A DNA stretch of 64,000 nt from Bin55 sp965220235 (GTDB lineage Bacteria; Pseudomonadota; Gammaproteobacteria; Pseudomonadales; Azotimanducaceae), in the NCBI GenBank assembly GCA_965220235.1, contig OZ244815.1:1054001-1118000 (forward strand), given 5' to 3'. Of the stretch, positions 42,977 to 51,866 are shown piece by piece; positions within the stretch are counted from its first letter, which is position 1; each line of letters begins with the position of its first letter. Under the pieces are notes generated by a model. The model saw nothing but the letters and a program-made list of their open reading frames with translations. It ran no database searches and was not told the DNA's origin. The translations under genes were made by a program, and so were the position numbers.

Positions 42977-44164
42977 ATGAAAAAGACGAATTACCGGCTT
43001 GGCAAGGATTCACTTGCTCAACATGGAGTACCTTCGGGTAGGGTTGAGAAGCGTCGTCTTGAAACCAGTCGCATCTATCCTGACACATCTCATGATTATT
43101 GGGTTTATGTACCTGATCAATACCAGGACTCGGAACCAGTATGCGTCATGTTCTTCCAAGATGGAGAGTCATACGTTGATGGAGAAGGGAGCGTTCGCGC
43201 TCCGATTGTCTTCGACAACTTGATCCACAAACGCGAAATGCCTACGTGTATTGGCGTGTTCGTGAATCCCGCTTCGGTAGACGAGCTATTTGATCAGCGG
43301 TCAAAAGAATATACACCGCTCACGGACACCTACACACGCTTCTTGATAGAGGATCTCTTGGTAGAAATCAGCGATGAAATTAACGTAACAGATGATCGCG
43401 AAGGACACGCGATTTGTGGTATGAGCGATGGTGGCTTATGTGCGTTCAATGCTGCATGGCATCGCCCCGATGTGTTCAGTAAGGTCGTGAGTCATATTGG
43501 CAGCTTTACACGACTTCGCCAAGGTTCAGAGTATCCGTATCTAATTCGAAACACGCGAAGTGATCCAAAGCCAATTCGCGTATTTCTACAGGACGGCTCG
43601 AACGATATCAACATTACAGAAGGCAGTTGGTCGCTCGCCAACCTTGCCATGGCTTCTGCATTGATGTACGCCCGATACGACTATCGCTTCGAACTAGGTA
43701 CCGGCGGTCACGACTTAGAGCATGGGGGCGCTATCTTGCCGGACACGCTTCGATGGCTCTGGCGCGACTTTCCAAACGTCGGAATTGAACGCACAGGTCC
43801 GTCATTCGAATTGGTAGAGGGTGAATGGGAGTTAGTCGTGAACTACTTCGGCGACGAACGTAAGCACCTGCTGGACATTCGAAGACGTGGCGACGATCTC
43901 AGTGCAACACTACGTAATGAGACTGATGGCGACGTCGAAATTACGACGATCAACTTCAGTGATGAGGTACTGAGCTTCGAGTATTCGACACCCCCGTCGC
44001 AAATCAACTGGGGGAAAGGTTCTCATCGCAACATGATTGCTTGGTTGAAGATAGATGGGGAATCGCTTGAAGGTGCCTTGTCGATGGCAGAAGATATTCC
44101 GATGGATGTGTCGGTTCATGGTCGACGCGTCAAGAAACCTCAAAAACAAAACGACACCGGCTAG
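42977..44164 (+). CDS. Putative esterase (enterochelin-esterase-like, esterase D family)
   Basis: A 395-residue protein with an alpha/beta-hydrolase core of the PF00756 group. It has YWVYVPDQYQDSEPVCVMFF, IGVFVNPAS (oxyanion region), the nucleophile serine in AICGMSDGGLCAF, an acid in LQDGSNDIN and a histidine in GTGGHDLEHGG. A beta-rich C-terminal domain of ~110 residues (ELVEGEWELVVNYFGDERKH onward) is separate from the catalytic core. Related enzymes cleave siderophore or acyl-carbohydrate esters. No secretion signal is obvious. Confidence 0.8.
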   Translation: MKKTNYRLGKDSLAQHGVPSGRVEKRRLETSRIYPDTSHDYWVYVPDQYQDSEPVCVMFFQDGESYVDGEGSVRAPIVFDNLIHKREMPTCIGVFVNPASVDELFDQRSKEYTPLTDTYTRFLIEDLLVEISDEINVTDDREGHAICGMSDGGLCAFNAAWHRPDVFSKVVSHIGSFTRLRQGSEYPYLIRNTRSDPKPIRVFLQDGSNDINITEGSWSLANLAMASALMYARYDYRFELGTGGHDLEHGGAILPDTLRWLWRDFPNVGIERTGPSFELVEGEWELVVNYFGDERKHLLDIRRRGDDLSATLRNETDGDVEITTINFSDEVLSFEYSTPPSQINWGKGSHRNMIAWLKIDGESLEGALSMAEDIPMDVSVHGRRVKKPQKQNDTG

Positions 44165-44275
44165 TAAGGAAATTCAAAAGCCAAACTAGTAGCTTGCCTC
44201 TTCTGCAATTTAGATGCGAGCGTCAATCCCGATAGACCTTGTGATCTCAGCACACTTCGGGTCAACACACATTCG

Positions 44276-46141
44276 TTAACTTCGAGTGCTTGCCAGCTTG
44301 AGATATGCGTTCGTCTCATCGTCGACGCTGAAAACATAACAGCCTTTCTGTCCTCGAGTCATCAATGTACGGTACGTGTTTTTGATAATGCGATCAGCTA
44401 CTTTTTGGGCATACGCAGGGTTTTGGGAAAGGAGCTTCTTGTAACCATGAATCGACCGATCTTGAGATGAGCGTTGGTCGGCATCAGTGACAATCGCACC
44501 GTCGCGTACAACAAGGTCGTGACCGATGATGACACCGACATAATCCAGTTCGAGTCCCTGACACGTATGGATACAGCCGATCTCCGACACGGAATCCGGT
44601 GCTAGAATCCATAAAGATCCATCGCTGTCGAGATTCCATTTCATCTCAAAATCGTAGTTTGGAATGCTCACGTCTTTGATCGAGGGGTCTTTCTTGCCAC
44701 GCCAGTCCCAGCAATACCCAGCAAGCATCCTCGCCTTATTGTTTAACTGGTTTCTCTCTTCGATCATCAGCCTGAGCTGATTTGGATCATCGAATACGCG
44801 AAAGTCGTAATTAACACCAGCGAGCGACTTGTTTGCGGTATCTTCGACTTGAAGCGTGTTGTTGATCCACGATAGATAACCATCAGAACCGTTGCAGCGG
44901 AACTGTGATGCTAGTTTCAGTTGAGTGAAGTGAGCACCAGCCGCGTTCGCATGGCGTCGAATTTCTCCTCGTTCGCCGATGTCTTTTAACGTAACGCGTT
45001 GATCCTGGTCCAGGAAGAACACACACGTCTTCGAGGCATGGATCAGTTCAGCGATCTGATTGTTGCCTTGGTTTTGGAAGAACCCTGACTTCTCATTTAG
45101 ACGATGGGCTTCGTCTACGATTAAGCAATCCAGACCGTTGGCATCACTGTCAACATAAGCGCCTGAGTTCTTAAATAGATTTGTAATACGTGTTTTGTTG
45201 AACGTTCCCGCAAGTTTGGCTTCATATACAGCGCGAGGTGCTGCGTTCCTTGTCACATACTGTGCAGTTTTCCCGCGCTTCGTCATCTCGACCAATAGGT
45301 TAATCGCGACGACTGACTTTCCAGTTCCGGGTCCACCTTCCACGAGAATCACGTGTTTTCTATCCGTTGCTGTTGCTTCATCAGAAGCTGCGAGTACCGT
45401 TTCGTATACAACCTTCTGATCGTCGATCATCAGAAACTCCTGATTGCCTTTCAGCAAGGAAGCAAGGTGATCCGCAAGTTCCTTAGATGGTTGAATCTTG
45501 CTATTTTCGATGCGGTACAGAATGCTAGATCGGTCGCCATGTCGGACATGTCGGGCTAAAAAAGAGGAGAGTTTTTTGACGTCATCTTGCAGGAATACAG
45601 GGGCTTTAAGTGTGTGCTCTTTGTAGAAAGAAGCGTTTAAGACCTCACCGTCCCGACAGTTATGTAAATAAGCGCATGGGCGTAGTGAAATATCCCCAGA
45701 CTGGACTGCGAAGTTGTAGTCTCTGATTAGCGCTGCATAGGTCCAAGCCTGATAAGAAGGATGAGTGAGTTCTCGTACTCCGCCACCTACGTATGACCTG
45801 ACAATCGCATCCTTCGGAGTAGATTGAACACTGTCCCACTGCTTCAATTCAACGATCACTAGTGTCTCGCGACCTTCGTCATCAGATCCCGATATCAGAA
45901 AATCAACTCGTTTGGACGATTGGGGAATCTGGTATTCGATAGCTACGCCCGCATCATCGGGTGCGTCTGCGACTTCCAATGCATCTTTCATGTAGCGCAT
46001 GGAGTTCTGCCAAGATCGGATTTCAGCTGCCGGTGGTCTTCGGTTTAGTTTCTCAGTGTAATGCTCCGAAACCACCCGTTCAATCTGGTTTAGAACGACG
46101 TCCTTCGTGAATTGCGCTTTAGTCGCTGAGTAGACGATCAT
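44276..46141 (-). CDS. PD-(D/E)XK nuclease-like plus DUF2075 ATPase/helicase-like fusion
   Basis: A 621-residue protein. The N-terminus carries a nuclease-like motif, D80 in KRVDFLISG and E98-x-K100 in TLVIVELKQWD. The central P-loop region has Walker A EGGPGTGKSVVAINLL (around residue 267), Walker B CLIVDEAHRLNE (around 337), and QGLELDYVGVIIGHDLV plus TRGQKGCYVFSVDDE, the superfamily-1-like C-terminal motifs of DUF2075. It could be a DNA or RNA processing enzyme; similar fusions occur in genomic islands and are sometimes suspected of phage defence. No R-M or TA genes are adjacent, and no defence system name is claimed. Confidence 0.85.
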   Translation of the reverse strand: MIVYSATKAQFTKDVVLNQIERVVSEHYTEKLNRRPPAAEIRSWQNSMRYMKDALEVADAPDDAGVAIEYQIPQSSKRVDFLISGSDDEGRETLVIVELKQWDSVQSTPKDAIVRSYVGGGVRELTHPSYQAWTYAALIRDYNFAVQSGDISLRPCAYLHNCRDGEVLNASFYKEHTLKAPVFLQDDVKKLSSFLARHVRHGDRSSILYRIENSKIQPSKELADHLASLLKGNQEFLMIDDQKVVYETVLAASDEATATDRKHVILVEGGPGTGKSVVAINLLVEMTKRGKTAQYVTRNAAPRAVYEAKLAGTFNKTRITNLFKNSGAYVDSDANGLDCLIVDEAHRLNEKSGFFQNQGNNQIAELIHASKTCVFFLDQDQRVTLKDIGERGEIRRHANAAGAHFTQLKLASQFRCNGSDGYLSWINNTLQVEDTANKSLAGVNYDFRVFDDPNQLRLMIEERNQLNNKARMLAGYCWDWRGKKDPSIKDVSIPNYDFEMKWNLDSDGSLWILAPDSVSEIGCIHTCQGLELDYVGVIIGHDLVVRDGAIVTDADQRSSQDRSIHGYKKLLSQNPAYAQKVADRIIKNTYRTLMTRGQKGCYVFSVDDETNAYLKLASTRS

Positions 46142-46246
46142 CTTTAGTCATCGCACGTTCAATTTCGGGAATCTGTGACATGGGAAAACATGTCGTCAGG
46201 TCGCACAAATGGGCGGATATCGACATCTTCGAGCGAGATCGTTTTC

Positions 46247-47332
46247 TTAATAAACCTTCGGAACTATACGCCAGGGTGCGCGTTTACAGTATTCCTGCCA
46301 AAGTGCACCATATTTTTGGGCACAGCGCTTTTCATCCTGAATTTGCCTAGGTACGAGGAGCGCAATGTAATACACAGGATATAGCCAAGGTACGAATTCG
46401 AATGGCCGGCCAAGTACGAGTGTCAATCCAATCGCCATGAGCATCTCTCCTAGGTAGTTCACATGACGCGAGACTCCCCAGAATCCACTGCAAAGCAGAT
46501 GCCGCGTTCCGTCCGAGAGTCGTTCCGGTTTCATTACCCCTAAGAATGCCTCGTCTGGATTTAACTTGAAGGTGAATTTCTGCATATTTGAGCCTCTGGC
46601 AAGCACCCAGCCAAAGAAGAAAGTCAGACCAGCGATAACGAGAAACCAACTCGCTGACTGCGGGTTGGGCATGTCTGCTACAGACCACAATCCCACAACA
46701 TAAAAGTACGGATACCACGCCAGACAACCCCAAACCAGCTTGAAACCGACTCGCTCTGCGAATAGATCATAGGTGTAAAGGTGGACTCGTTCGAACACCA
46801 GATAGTCGCAAATGAACCATGTAAACAATACGACGTAGAGGACTACGCCCGGAGATGGATCGTCAGGGAAACTCAGTAGGTGATGCGCCGCGAACGACAG
46901 TAGATTGAGTTCGAACAACACGGCGCCTAGAAGATATAAGACCATTTTCGCGTCGGCGCGACGCATGAACATTTGCGGGTTCCTCCGTCTACCAGTGTAG
47001 AGCTCCAGTAGCAAGGACTTGCCTTGATTTGGTGCGGTCGTTACGACTAGAACGGACATCAGAAGTCCTAATGTAATCGCGCCAATAAAACCGTACCGGC
47101 GGTTGTGCCACAACCAATCCCACGGAATCAACTCGCTGAAACCTAGAGCAACCCAAATACTGATCGAGACGATCAGAACGAGAGGTCCGTTTAGGCGATA
47201 ACTGAGTAACTCATCGGTTCCATCCTTCTCTACGTAGCCGGTCACGTGACGTGCTGGTAGGAGGAGGTGCAGACCAAGAATGCCAGCGAAAATCAACCAT
47301 GACGAAAAAAAGCCGACAATTGCTTCCATCAT
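46247..47332 (-). CDS. ERG4/ERG24-family sterol reductase (delta-14 / C7-8 type)
   Basis: A 361-residue, about nine-helix membrane protein. The C-terminal third has the sterol-reductase hallmarks LLCSGFWGVSRHVNYLGE (residues ~277-292), where R-x-x-N-Y-x-x-x contacts NADPH. DEKRCAQKYGALWQEYCKRA and the ending PWRIVPKVY follow. Eukaryotic homologues reduce sterol C14 or C24 double bonds. Bacterial members are rare, the best known being in Coxiella, Methylococcus-type and some marine lineages. It overlaps the upstream SDR gene by 4 bases (ATGA), so the two are coupled. No sterol synthesis genes (squalene epoxidase, oxidosqualene cyclase) are in the window, so it may act on host or dietary sterols. 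Confidence 0.88.
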   Translation of the reverse strand: MMEAIVGFFSSWLIFAGILGLHLLLPARHVTGYVEKDGTDELLSYRLNGPLVLIVSISIWVALGFSELIPWDWLWHNRRYGFIGAITLGLLMSVLVVTTAPNQGKSLLLELYTGRRRNPQMFMRRADAKMVLYLLGAVLFELNLLSFAAHHLLSFPDDPSPGVVLYVVLFTWFICDYLVFERVHLYTYDLFAERVGFKLVWGCLAWYPYFYVVGLWSVADMPNPQSASWFLVIAGLTFFFGWVLARGSNMQKFTFKLNPDEAFLGVMKPERLSDGTRHLLCSGFWGVSRHVNYLGEMLMAIGLTLVLGRPFEFVPWLYPVYYIALLVPRQIQDEKRCAQKYGALWQEYCKRAPWRIVPKVY

Positions 47333-48123
47333 TCGTCTGGATGCGACGCATTCGCAAGAAGTGCGATAGCTGCTCGACGAGGGAGAAGTCGAGAGAGGAA
47401 CTGCGCGGTTAAGCGATTCGTGAATCCCGGAACAAATCGCGGTCCTTTGGGAAGCGCATCTAGTGCTTGTCGTGCGACAGTTTCAGGTTCCTGTATACCT
47501 GGTGTGTCGCGACTAGAGTATCTAGCGTATCCGGGGGTGCGAACTGCACCAGCGATGCAGGTGACTACGTCGATGTCACAGTCACGCAATTCTCGCCACA
47601 GTCCTTCTCCGAGAACGATGTTGAATGCTTTGCTTGATGAATAGGTGATCAGTCCGGGCGCGCCTTGTAATCCAGCAAGCGAAGACATCAGGACGATACC
47701 TCCGCGGCGGCGTTCTCGCATGCCGGGTGCGATTGCCCGAATTAGCGCGATCGGTCCGCGTACATTCACAGCGACTGCTTGCTCGATATCTGCCATTTCT
47801 GTATCAAGGAATGAGCCAAGCGGAATATGTGCGGCGTTGTATACGAGTACGCCTACGTCTTTGTTTGCAAGTTCTCGCTTGATTTCTGCGATGGTTTCCA
47901 CATTGGCGAGGTCTTGCGCTAAGCAGCGTGCGGTAACCCCAAAAGACGACTGAATCTGCGATGCGACGTGCTTAATCTGGTGCTCACGTCGTGCTATCAG
48001 TAGCACATTCATTCCGCGCCTTGCGAGATCGAGCGCAAATGCCGCACCTAGACCTTCACCGGCGCCAGCTACGACTCCCCATCGACCGTACCGTTCAGAA
48101 AATGGTTGTGTGGGTTGAGTCAT
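47329..48123 (-). CDS. Short-chain dehydrogenase/reductase (SDR)
   Basis: A 264-residue Rossmann-fold oxidoreductase. The NAD(P) motif is G20-A-G-E-G-L-G26, followed by YNAAHIPLG. The catalytic triad is S147/S148 in LMSSLAGL, Y161 and K165 (YSSSKAFN). It is the first gene of a coupled pair with the sterol reductase; its ATG lies at 48123. Many SDRs act on hydroxysteroids or fatty acyl chains, so a steroid-like substrate is an inference from the neighbour, not from the sequence. A C-terminal basic tail (LLPRRAAIALL) is typical of the DltE-like subgroup. Confidence 0.85.
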   Translation of the reverse strand: MTQPTQPFSERYGRWGVVAGAGEGLGAAFALDLARRGMNVLLIARREHQIKHVASQIQSSFGVTARCLAQDLANVETIAEIKRELANKDVGVLVYNAAHIPLGSFLDTEMADIEQAVAVNVRGPIALIRAIAPGMRERRRGGIVLMSSLAGLQGAPGLITYSSSKAFNIVLGEGLWRELRDCDIDVVTCIAGAVRTPGYARYSSRDTPGIQEPETVARQALDALPKGPRFVPGFTNRLTAQFLSRLLPRRAAIALLANASHPDE

Positions 48124-48341
48124 CAGGGCAGCTTTGATACCCGCCTCTGGTTAGTATCGTGCAACATTTGAGCTATGATTCGAGGCGGACTTAAAAAATC
48201 GCAGACGACACAAGAAACGCTGACTATGAATTAACGAAGTAGGGGTGGCGTGGACTTGATGATGTGTTCAATCCTGCCGATGTAACCGCATTGAGGGTCA
48301 AATCTGTTTGATCTCGAAAGAGATTGACCGACACACTCGTC

Positions 48342-48554
48342 TCAGTCCGCATCTTCACGGAGTCGTCGCATCTCCTTATGGTCGAATCCGGTATGCAGAC
48401 CCACCTTACCAGCGAGTTCGAGTAGGTCCTTCTTTTTCCTGACGCGGACCAAATCGCTAAGCGCAAGGTGGACGAGCTCCTGTATGGAGCGGACTCCCGT
48501 TAACGACGACGCTTCATCGACTAGCGCATCGTCAATTTGGATATTCATGCGCAT
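48342..48554 (-). CDS. VapB-family antitoxin-like protein without a visible toxin partner
   Basis: A 70-residue protein. The start MRMNIQIDDALVDEASSLTG and the region ELVHLALSDLVRVRKKKDLL match the ribbon-helix-helix VapB group (type II toxin-antitoxin). The tail DHKEMRRLRED is the usual toxin-binding end. A ribosome site GGAG lies 9 bases upstream. The VapC/PIN gene normally found immediately downstream is missing: only ~110 bases with no PIN-like frame follow before the next region. The PIN protein at 4.7 kb is not adjacent to it. It may be an orphan or remnant. Confidence 0.7.
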   Translation of the reverse strand: MRMNIQIDDALVDEASSLTGVRSIQELVHLALSDLVRVRKKKDLLELAGKVGLHTGFDHKEMRRLREDAD

Positions 48555-48658
48555 CCGATTTAACTCCGCATATGACGCACTAAGTGCTTTAAATTCTCAA
48601 GAGTCTTGATCGTTCTTGAGCGATTCAACCTTGTCGAAGAATTATTGACGGGTAGTAC

Positions 48659-48684
48659 AAAAAAGGCGGCGTATACACGCCGCC
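48659..48684 (-). terminator. Rho-independent terminator for the small membrane protein gene
   Basis: On the minus strand the perfect stem GGCGGCGT / ACGCCGCC (48665-48672 with 48677-48684) with loop GTAT is followed by a run of six T (48664-48659). It lies 19 bases after the stop codon of the 118-residue gene. Confidence 0.85.
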
Positions 48685-48703
48685 CATCCAAAGTTAGAAA
48701 TCG

Positions 48704-49060
48704 CTATTCGGCGTCGCCTCCGCCTGAGGAATCATCCCCAGCGAGTCGGTTCCAAATGCGAATGACAAGAATCGATGCTACAGCACCCCAAAGTGCAAGC
48801 GCTTGCGCATCCAAGATTCCGTCTAGATAGCCTCCAACGACATGTATAGAGTCAAGGGCGTTGGCAGCAGCGGCACCTCCAACCGCGAGCGCTACAACCA
48901 AGAAATTGGTTGCATCTTCCGCGTCCACACTCATCGCGCCGTAAATCAATCCGAGAATGACGAGGGCAAGTGGGAGGATGTTCTCCGGAACAACATCTGG
49001 AGCTACACCATGAACGATGGACACCAAAGCGGCAAGTCCAACGATAATTCGTGTCAACAT
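48704..49060 (-). CDS. Small multi-pass membrane protein of unknown function
   Basis: A 118-residue hydrophobic protein with about four membrane segments (LTRIIVGLAALVSIVHGV, ILPLALVILGLIYGAMSV, ATNFLVVALAVGGAAAANAL, LALWGAVASILVIRIW) and an acidic, glycine-rich tail (DDSSGGGDAE). Start ATG 49060 has a strong AAAGGAGA ribosome site 8 bases upstream; a longer frame reaches 49099 but lacks one. A candidate promoter lies upstream and a strong terminator downstream, so it is a single-gene unit. I do not recognise the family. Confidence 0.8.
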   Translation of the reverse strand: MLTRIIVGLAALVSIVHGVAPDVVPENILPLALVILGLIYGAMSVDAEDATNFLVVALAVGGAAAANALDSIHVVGGYLDGILDAQALALWGAVASILVIRIWNRLAGDDSSGGGDAE

Positions 49061-49485
49061 TGTTTTGTCTCCTTTGAAGACAATGAGTACCGGTCGCAAC
49101 CTACGAACGAATCCGCCCTCCGCGAATATCGCTCGCTTGGTACAGCATAAAAGTATCAGCTAAATCAGTATTTCGTCAATTTATTGTTAGCGTGTTTTCG
49201 TGAGGTGTGTTGCGCGAAATAGTTAGCTTGGTACGCAGTGTTGGAAGCCAAAGTCTCAGTTGACACTGATTTTCTTGTTATAAACGTGTCTTCCTTTGTT
49301 AAAAATCGATCCTTCGGAGCCGTTTGAACCGAGTGGTTCTTGCTGAATCGAGTGTAGCTATTCGTAACAAATATCGACGCTGAATCACTGCGTTAGAGCT
49401 TTCGCTTTTACAAAACCGAATCTACGGGAGATCATTCCCGTTAGCTCACGAATGTACACGGAGATGCGTCCATTGACGGCGAGTG
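49061..49485. other. 425-base region without coding genes
   Basis: Apart from the promoter and ribosome site for the upstream small membrane protein, nothing coding is seen. A perfect TTGACA at 49260-49265 with TATAAA at 49279-49284 on the plus strand has only a 13-base spacer and no downstream plus-strand gene, so it is unlikely to be a functional promoter. Confidence 0.4.
49152..49179 (-). promoter_or_regulatory. Candidate promoter for the small membrane protein gene
   Basis: On the minus strand TTGACG (49174-49179) is separated by 16 bases from GATACT (49152-49157). Transcription would start near 49145 and leave a leader of about 85 bases before ATG 49060. Confidence 0.4.
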
Positions 49486-50874
49486 TTAGACGGAGTGGTC
49501 AGCTTCTTGTAGCTGCATCCAATCGTTGGCACGCGACCTAACCCGCCAAATTCCATCGCCTCTGTAATCCGCGATGTTTTGCAACGGTACAGCCGGAGTT
49601 CCCCCGCCACCTCTCGGGGTTGATCCGCTCGGAAGTAGTGGCAAGCTGTACTTCTCCCACCATGGTGGTTCATCTATAACGTTTCCCTCGACAGGTCTCT
49701 CACCGAGATTCCATTCTTCGAACATATCTCGAAATGGTTCTCTTCGAGAAAGTACGAACTCGTTCGAATCCATGATCCACTGATTCGTAACTTCGCGCAT
49801 ACCATCACTTGGATCGTCACCGTTTGCGTCGGAAATCTCGACAACACCGTCCATGGAGCAATTGATACGATCGCCGCCGTGCTTGCCTGCTGCCGTCCAG
49901 CGCATATGACTTCGCTTGCGTACGCGATTAAAGTCCTGAATGACAGCTTTCCTTATTCGGTCTCCTTCGTGAATTCCTGCGGAATGGACTACCCAACCGT
50001 GACAGAAGATGACGTCTCCCGCCTCGCCGCAAAACTCAATCGGTTGGATTTCTGCCTTGATCTGATCCATCGCTTCGTTCGATGCCTCGGTAGCGATAAA
50101 GTTGTGTGCTTGTTCTGAGGTCGGATACAGTAGCTGCGGCGACCTTGGATAGATAGTGAATCCTCCAGATCGTGGTTCTACATCATCGATGTAGGTGACG
50201 ACTTGCATTTCGGTCATGTTCTGATCCATATGCGGACCAAGTCGGGTTTCAGGGTCATCAGGTAAGCGTGGAAAGACCGAATAAATACCACGATTGCGGT
50301 GCGGCAGTTTGACCGGACCACCCATAAGTGCCTCGATCATGTAGAGTACGTTGGGGTGAGCGGATGTCGCACGTACAAATTCGGGGTCGTGACCGATTCC
50401 GTGCCAACGCCAAACGTAGTTGCCTGTGTCTCTAGTCAGCTTGTGGGGGAGTCGGCCAACCCGTTCTCCTCTATTTGCGCCCGGACGTTCTTCATCGGGT
50501 GTAGGCCAACCACCCTTGCCCATCCAATTGTCAGCAAGCGACCATCTGTTCTCAACAGGCCAATGTCGCCCTGGGGAAATCCATGTCTTAGGATCGTCCG
50601 GTTTGAGCTTTGCGGCTCGTATCGGCGGTTGCTGCCACCATAAATCGTGAAAAGGTCTGAATGTTTCTTTCCGGATTAATCCTCGTTTTACCAGGTACCC
50701 TTTTTCACGAAACTGTGTGATTTCTTCAGAGGTCAAACCGATGCGGTCGGCGCCTGGCGGATCTAGCTCGGTCGTTAGTGGTACGGACAGCTTGATCGGA
50801 GGCTGCTTGCTACTGAACGCCGCTTCCGGATCGTAAGGTGGTGGTATTGGCGCTTCGTCGCCGAGTGTGTTCAC
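49486..50874 (-). CDS. Long phytanoyl-CoA dioxygenase (PhyH) family protein
   Basis: A 462-residue protein, much longer than usual PhyH proteins. Residues ~55-100 have the entry region TQFREKGYLVKRGLIRKE-like FREKGYLVKRGLIRKETFRP. Iron ligands are H and D in RLGPHMDQNMTEM, GGFTIYPRSPQLL follows, and the distal histidine is in VIFCHGWVVHSAGI. The C-terminal ~120 residues (RSHMRWTAAGKHGGD onward) are an extra domain I do not recognise. It could hydroxylate a large substrate. It stands alone; the VOC gene downstream in the genome is divergent, with 178 bases between starts. Confidence 0.85.
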   Translation of the reverse strand: MNTLGDEAPIPPPYDPEAAFSSKQPPIKLSVPLTTELDPPGADRIGLTSEEITQFREKGYLVKRGLIRKETFRPFHDLWWQQPPIRAAKLKPDDPKTWISPGRHWPVENRWSLADNWMGKGGWPTPDEERPGANRGERVGRLPHKLTRDTGNYVWRWHGIGHDPEFVRATSAHPNVLYMIEALMGGPVKLPHRNRGIYSVFPRLPDDPETRLGPHMDQNMTEMQVVTYIDDVEPRSGGFTIYPRSPQLLYPTSEQAHNFIATEASNEAMDQIKAEIQPIEFCGEAGDVIFCHGWVVHSAGIHEGDRIRKAVIQDFNRVRKRSHMRWTAAGKHGGDRINCSMDGVVEISDANGDDPSDGMREVTNQWIMDSNEFVLSRREPFRDMFEEWNLGERPVEGNVIDEPPWWEKYSLPLLPSGSTPRGGGGTPAVPLQNIADYRGDGIWRVRSRANDWMQLQEADHSV

Positions 50875-51052
50875 TTGGCTTCACATAAAAGATGCTTGAG
50901 CATGGAAGTTTAGTGCGACCGCGTGAGCTCTTAAGACTGCACCAGCCACTCTTATTGCTTGTGCAATAGAAACTCTTATCGCAACATAGAATCGAAGCTA
51001 TCTTTCTATTTGCTAAGTAGCACTGTATCTTGAATAACGAGGGTCCTAGCAG

Positions 51053-51409
51053 ATGAGTTTACCCACAAATGTTGAAATGATCGATCCGATACTCTGTGTT
51101 AGCGATCTGGCTCGGTCGGTAACGTACTACACCGAAGTGTTGGGATTCGATGCAGCGCCTTGGAATACTGGTGACTTCACAAGTGTCGCTTTAGCTGGCA
51201 ACGGCATCTATCTCGCTCAGAATACCCAAGGTCAACCAGGCACTTGGATATGGGTCGGCGTCGGTAATGTGCGTCTTGTGTACGAGCTCTACAAAAGCCG
51301 TGGCGCAATCATTCGTTCGGAACCGATCAAATATCCGTGGGCGCTCGAAATCCAGGTCGAGGATCCGGATGGTAACGTGTTACGGTTTGGTTCCGACCCT
51401 GACGACTGA
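51053..51409 (+). CDS. VOC-superfamily (glyoxalase/bleomycin-resistance fold) protein
   Basis: A 118-residue protein with two paired modules: IDPILCVSDLARSVTYYTEVLGF, then TWIWVGVGNVRLVYELYKSRG and LEIQVEDPDGNVLRFGSDP. The ending D-P-D-G-N-x-L-R-F is the standard VOC module. The early metal-ligand histidine is missing in the first strand (IDPILCV), so a non-catalytic or binding function, such as resistance or chaperoning of a ligand, is possible. Confidence 0.8.
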   Translation: MSLPTNVEMIDPILCVSDLARSVTYYTEVLGFDAAPWNTGDFTSVALAGNGIYLAQNTQGQPGTWIWVGVGNVRLVYELYKSRGAIIRSEPIKYPWALEIQVEDPDGNVLRFGSDPDD

Positions 51410-51516
51410 CCGATCGGATTGTTTGTTGCTCATGGCGCGCTCTGCAGCGAACGTCCTAGATTAGAGGGAGGAGTCCAGTACTCGAAGTAACTCGCTGTTC
51501 GGACAGGCAGCACTCG

Positions 51517-51825
51517 ATGATGGCTAAATGCAGCAACCGATTTGCGCTTGTAGACGGCGAGCGTCTGACGTTACGCGTCGTTGTTGACAAATCGATCGCT
51601 AAGGTATTTGCGAACGGGCGACAGGCAATTGAGCGACGAATCGATTCTTCAAATCCAGACTGCGTCAGGATGCGCCTACTCTGCAGAGGTGCCAATTCAC
51701 TCGTTCACAAATCAGGAGTCCGACGATCGAACCTAAGCGTCTTTAGTGTTGGATCCGCGAACGGTCGATTGATGTTGAGGTTAGAACCGGGATGTGCATT
51801 TGGCAGTTGTTCACCGCTGTGGTAA
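51517..51825 (+). pseudogene. Fragment resembling the C-terminal beta-sandwich of a GH32 glycosidase
   Basis: A 102-residue frame. The segment GERLTLRVVVDKSIAKVFAN followed by GRQAIERRID resembles the GH32 C-terminal domain pattern LRIFVDKSVVEVFANDGR. No catalytic five-bladed propeller lies upstream: the preceding ~100 bases after the VOC gene hold no such frame. The rest of the frame (SLVHKSGVRRSNLS) is unconvincing. This looks like a remnant of a glycosidase gene rather than an active gene, though a short stand-alone sandwich protein cannot be excluded. Confidence 0.4.
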
Positions 51826-51866
51826 TGAGAAGCATCACGCGTCTTTAGGAGATCGAATTGTCTAGA

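Noticed and set aside
48224..48341. A decayed VapC downstream of the VapB-like gene
   Set aside because: No frame carries PIN acidic motifs, and the sequence translated in all frames gives no recognisable piece.
49260..49284. TTGACA and TATAAA on the plus strand as a promoter
   Set aside because: The spacer is only 13 bases and no plus-strand gene follows before the minus-strand PhyH gene.
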